Assembly: GCF_001641085.1 (NCBI RefSeq)
Contig: NZ_LXIE01000010.1
Location: 1 to 64,000 of the forward strand
Length of the DNA: 64,000 bases
Source of the DNA: Aequorivita soesokkakensis
Lineage (GTDB): Bacteria; Bacteroidota; Bacteroidia; Flavobacteriales; Flavobacteriaceae
Direction of reading: 5' to 3'
Part shown: piece after piece, positions 61,633 to 64,000 of the stretch
How the letters are laid out: each line of letters begins with the position of its first letter
Numbering within the stretch: position 1 is the stretch's first letter
The notes under the pieces: model-generated
What the model saw: only the letters and a program-made list of their open reading frames with translations
Told to the model about the DNA's origin: nothing
Databases searched by the model: none
Made by a program: the position numbers and the translations under genes

Positions 61633-64000
61633 ATGCGAATTAGAGAAATCAACGCCATGCGAGGGCCAAATTACTGGTCTATACGTCGTCATAAATTAAT
61701 AGTAATGGTCCTGGACCTCGAGGAAATGGAAGAACTTCCTTCCAACAAAATTGAAGGTTTCAGCGATCGGCTGAAAATGATGTTCCCCAGTATGTACAGC
61801 CATCGTTGCAGTGTGGGCGAACCCGGCGGTTTTTTCCAAAGAGTAGAAGAAGGCACCTGGATGGGGCACGTTATTGAGCATATTGCACTGGAAATACAGA
61901 CCTTGGCAGATATGGACACGGGTTTCGGTAGAACGCGAGGTTATGGCGAAAAGGGCGTTTATAATGTGGTTTTTAGCTATGTTGAGGAAAACGTGGGGCG
62001 TTATGCGGCCAAAGCTGCTGTTGATATTTGTAAAGCAATTATTTCTGGCGATAGCTATAATTTGGAAGAAGATATTCAGCGAATGCGTGAAATTCGCGAA
62101 GACGAACGTCTGGGGCCAAGTACTGGTTCAATAGTAGAAGAAGCCGAAGCCCGCGGAATTCCGTGGATTCGTTTGAATAAATATTCCCTTTGCCAATTGG
62201 GTTACGGCGCCAACCAAAAAAGAATACAGGCAACCGTAACTTCTGAAACCAGCAGTATTGGCGTAGAAATAGCATGCGATAAAGAAGATACAAAATACCT
62301 TTTGGAACAGGCCGAAGTTGAGGTGCCACGTGGTGATATTATTGGCCGAGAAAGTAGCTTGGAAGAAGCTTGTAGATATGTTGGTTATCCTTTGGTTGTA
62401 AAGCCTGTTGGTGGAAATCACGGCCGTGGAATCACCGTAAATATCAAAAATTATGAAGATGCTTTGGTGGCCTTCCATGCCGCGAAAAATGTTTCCCCAA
62501 AAGTAATTATTGAAAAATATATCACGGGCGAAGACTATCGTTTACTGGTAATAAATAACATTTTGGTTGCTGCGGCAAAAAGAAGTCCAGCACATATAAT
62601 TGGCGACGGAAAATCAACTATTAAAGAATTGGTTGATGAGGTAAACAAAGACCCACGCCGTGGTTATGGACACGAAAATGTACTTACCAAAATCACAATA
62701 AATGATTTAACTAAAACAATCATTGCCGCAAAAGGTTATACCGAAGATTCTGTTCCAGCAAAAGATGAAAGAGTTATTTTGAAAGACACTGCAAACCTAA
62801 GTACTGGCGGTACTGCTGAGGATGTTACAGACATCGTGCATCCTTCAAACGTTTCTATGTGCGAACGTATTTCAAAAATAATAGACCTCGATATCTGCGG
62901 AATTGATATTATGACCACAGATATTAGTCAGCCTTTAAATGAAACTGGAGGTGCTGTTTTGGAAGTAAACGCAGGTCCAGGTTTTAGGATGCATTTGGCG
63001 CCAACAACCGGTTTGCCCAGAAATGTTGCCGCGCCGGTAGTCGACAAACTATTTCCGCAGCAAGGCGATACCGGCAGAATTCCAATCATTGCAATTACGG
63101 GAACCAACGGAAAAACCACAACCACGCGATTGATTGCCCATATGGCAAAAATGAAAGGTCATAGAGTTGGTTATACTACAAGCGATGGCGTTTATATTCA
63201 GAATAGATTATTGATGAAAGGAGATTGCACGGGTCCCGCAAGTGCAGAATTTGTACTGAAAGATCCAACGGTGAATTTTGCCGTTTTGGAATGTGCCCGC
63301 GGAGGTTTATTAAGAGCTGGTTTGGGCTTTAAAAAATGTGATGTGGGGATCGTAACAAATGTTGCTGCAGACCATTTGGGCCTCAAAGGAATTCATACTG
63401 TAGAGCAATTGGCGAAGGTGAAAGGCGTAATTCCCGAAACCGTTTTGCCCGATGGCTATGCAATTTTGAACGCGGATGACGATTTGGTTTACGAAATGCG
63501 AAGAACCATCAATTGCAACCTTGCGCTGTTTTCAATGGATGAGGAAAATCCAAGGATAAAAGCGCTTCAAAAGCTGGGTGGAATTACCGCTATTTACGAA
63601 AATGGATATGTTACACTTTGTCGCGGTACTTGGAAAATGCGCATTATGAAAGCTGAAAATATTCCATTGACTTATGGCGGAAAGGCAACTTTTATGATTC
63701 AGAATATTCTTCCGGCAGTAATTGCTGCAAACGTTCGCGGAATAGGGATTGAAGATATGAAAATAGCTTTGGAAACCTTTATTCCTTCAGCAACGCAAAC
63801 TCCGGGAAGATTGAATCTCTTTCAGTTTGAAAATTTCAGCATTTTGCTGGATTATGCACACAATCCTGCGGGAATGCTAGCTTTAAAGAATTTTGTTGAT
63901 TCTTTGGAAGCCACGGAAAAAGTAGGGATAATTGCTGGCGTTGGAGATAGAAGGGAAGAAGACACGAATGAGCTGGGAAGCATCGCTGCTGAAATGTTTG
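61633..64000 (+). CDS. cphA: Cyanophycin synthetase (partial at the 3' end)
   Basis: The frame starts at ATG 61633 (MRIREINAMRGPNYWSIRRH) and runs off the right edge after 789 codons. Full-length relatives have about 875. The N-terminal domain fills about 1-165, and the ATP-grasp domain (about 210-460) binds the growing chain and adds Arg. A Mur-ligase-like domain starts with the P-loop GTNGKTTTTR (about 490-499) and contains the DYAHNP motif. It polymerises Asp and Arg from a primer without ribosomes. Next to cphB and the isoaspartyl peptidase it gives a complete synthesis-and-breakdown set. Confidence 0.96.
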   Translation, partial: MRIREINAMRGPNYWSIRRHKLIVMVLDLEEMEELPSNKIEGFSDRLKMMFPSMYSHRCSVGEPGGFFQRVEEGTWMGHVIEHIALEIQTLADMDTGFGRTRGYGEKGVYNVVFSYVEENVGRYAAKAAVDICKAIISGDSYNLEEDIQRMREIREDERLGPSTGSIVEEAEARGIPWIRLNKYSLCQLGYGANQKRIQATVTSETSSIGVEIACDKEDTKYLLEQAEVEVPRGDIIGRESSLEEACRYVGYPLVVKPVGGNHGRGITVNIKNYEDALVAFHAAKNVSPKVIIEKYITGEDYRLLVINNILVAAAKRSPAHIIGDGKSTIKELVDEVNKDPRRGYGHENVLTKITINDLTKTIIAAKGYTEDSVPAKDERVILKDTANLSTGGTAEDVTDIVHPSNVSMCERISKIIDLDICGIDIMTTDISQPLNETGGAVLEVNAGPGFRMHLAPTTGLPRNVAAPVVDKLFPQQGDTGRIPIIAITGTNGKTTTTRLIAHMAKMKGHRVGYTTSDGVYIQNRLLMKGDCTGPASAEFVLKDPTVNFAVLECARGGLLRAGLGFKKCDVGIVTNVAADHLGLKGIHTVEQLAKVKGVIPETVLPDGYAILNADDDLVYEMRRTINCNLALFSMDEENPRIKALQKLGGITAIYENGYVTLCRGTWKMRIMKAENIPLTYGGKATFMIQNILPAVIAANVRGIGIEDMKIALETFIPSATQTPGRLNLFQFENFSILLDYAHNPAGMLALKNFVDSLEATEKVGIIAGVGDRREEDTNELGSIAAEMF

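Overview
This window looks like chromosome of a Bacteroidota bacterium of the family Flavobacteriaceae. The signs are AT-rich DNA, several secreted proteins with type IX secretion (T9SS) C-terminal sorting tails of the 'YPNP...G.Y.L.I' type, promoters matching the Bacteroidota form (TTG, about 19 nt, TAnnTTTG), few visible Shine-Dalgarno sequences, and ExbB/ExbD and RND clusters typical of the group. The genus cannot be fixed from sequence alone. There is no prophage, IS element, CRISPR array or rRNA operon. One tRNA, tRNA-Ser(GGA), is present. No gene-free stretch exceeds about 300 bases.

Layout. 0-3 kb: the tail of a T9SS protein and a complete secreted M36 (fungalysin-type) metallopeptidase. 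3-11 kb: dxs, tadA, a cold-shock protein, a small membrane protein, a ClC chloride channel with CBS domains, a TPR lipoprotein, a membrane-anchored unknown and aspS. 11-13 kb: two T9SS proteins sharing nearly the same tail at DNA level. 13-20.4 kb: a TetR-TolC-adaptor-RND efflux operon with a four-helix-bundle gene inserted in it and a clear operator palindrome upstream. 20.5-26.4 kb: a polyprenyl synthetase, then sucA and odhB (2-oxoglutarate dehydrogenase E1 and E2) with an ORF6N-domain gene wedged between them. 26.4-29.8 kb: a NarL-type two-component system with a retropepsin-like protease gene. 29.8-31.9 kb: TatD, type I asparaginase, tRNA-Ser. 32-35.2 kb: exbB, a membrane gene, two exbD genes and an outer-membrane barrel. 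35.2-43.2 kb: a membrane protein, rpoN, asnS, an MMPL-type RND exporter, a small secreted unknown and a DUF5686-like barrel. 43.3-47.8 kb: the translation cluster rplM-rpsI, rpsB-tsf, pyrH-frr. 47.9-51.9 kb: two tandem 517-residue T9SS paralogues and a lipoprotein gene broken by one in-frame TGA. 51.9-59.5 kb: polA, a thrombospondin-type-3/leucine-rich surface protein and a LytTR two-component system. 59.6-64 kb: an isoaspartyl peptidase, a cyanophycinase and the first nine tenths or so of cyanophycin synthetase.

How the genes fit together. The last three genes form a synthesis-and-breakdown set for the nitrogen polymer cyanophycin. CphA makes the Asp-Arg polymer, CphB cuts it to beta-Asp-Arg dipeptides, and the isoaspartyl peptidase releases the amino acids. 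It is the most distinctive metabolic system here. The efflux operon is probably autoregulated by its TetR. The two sensor kinases share a TPR-membrane-kinase plan but pair with different output domains. Among the less usual items are single accessory genes (four-helix bundle, ORF6N) lodged inside core operons beside degenerate repeats, and a leader hairpin at the very 5' end of the rplM transcript.
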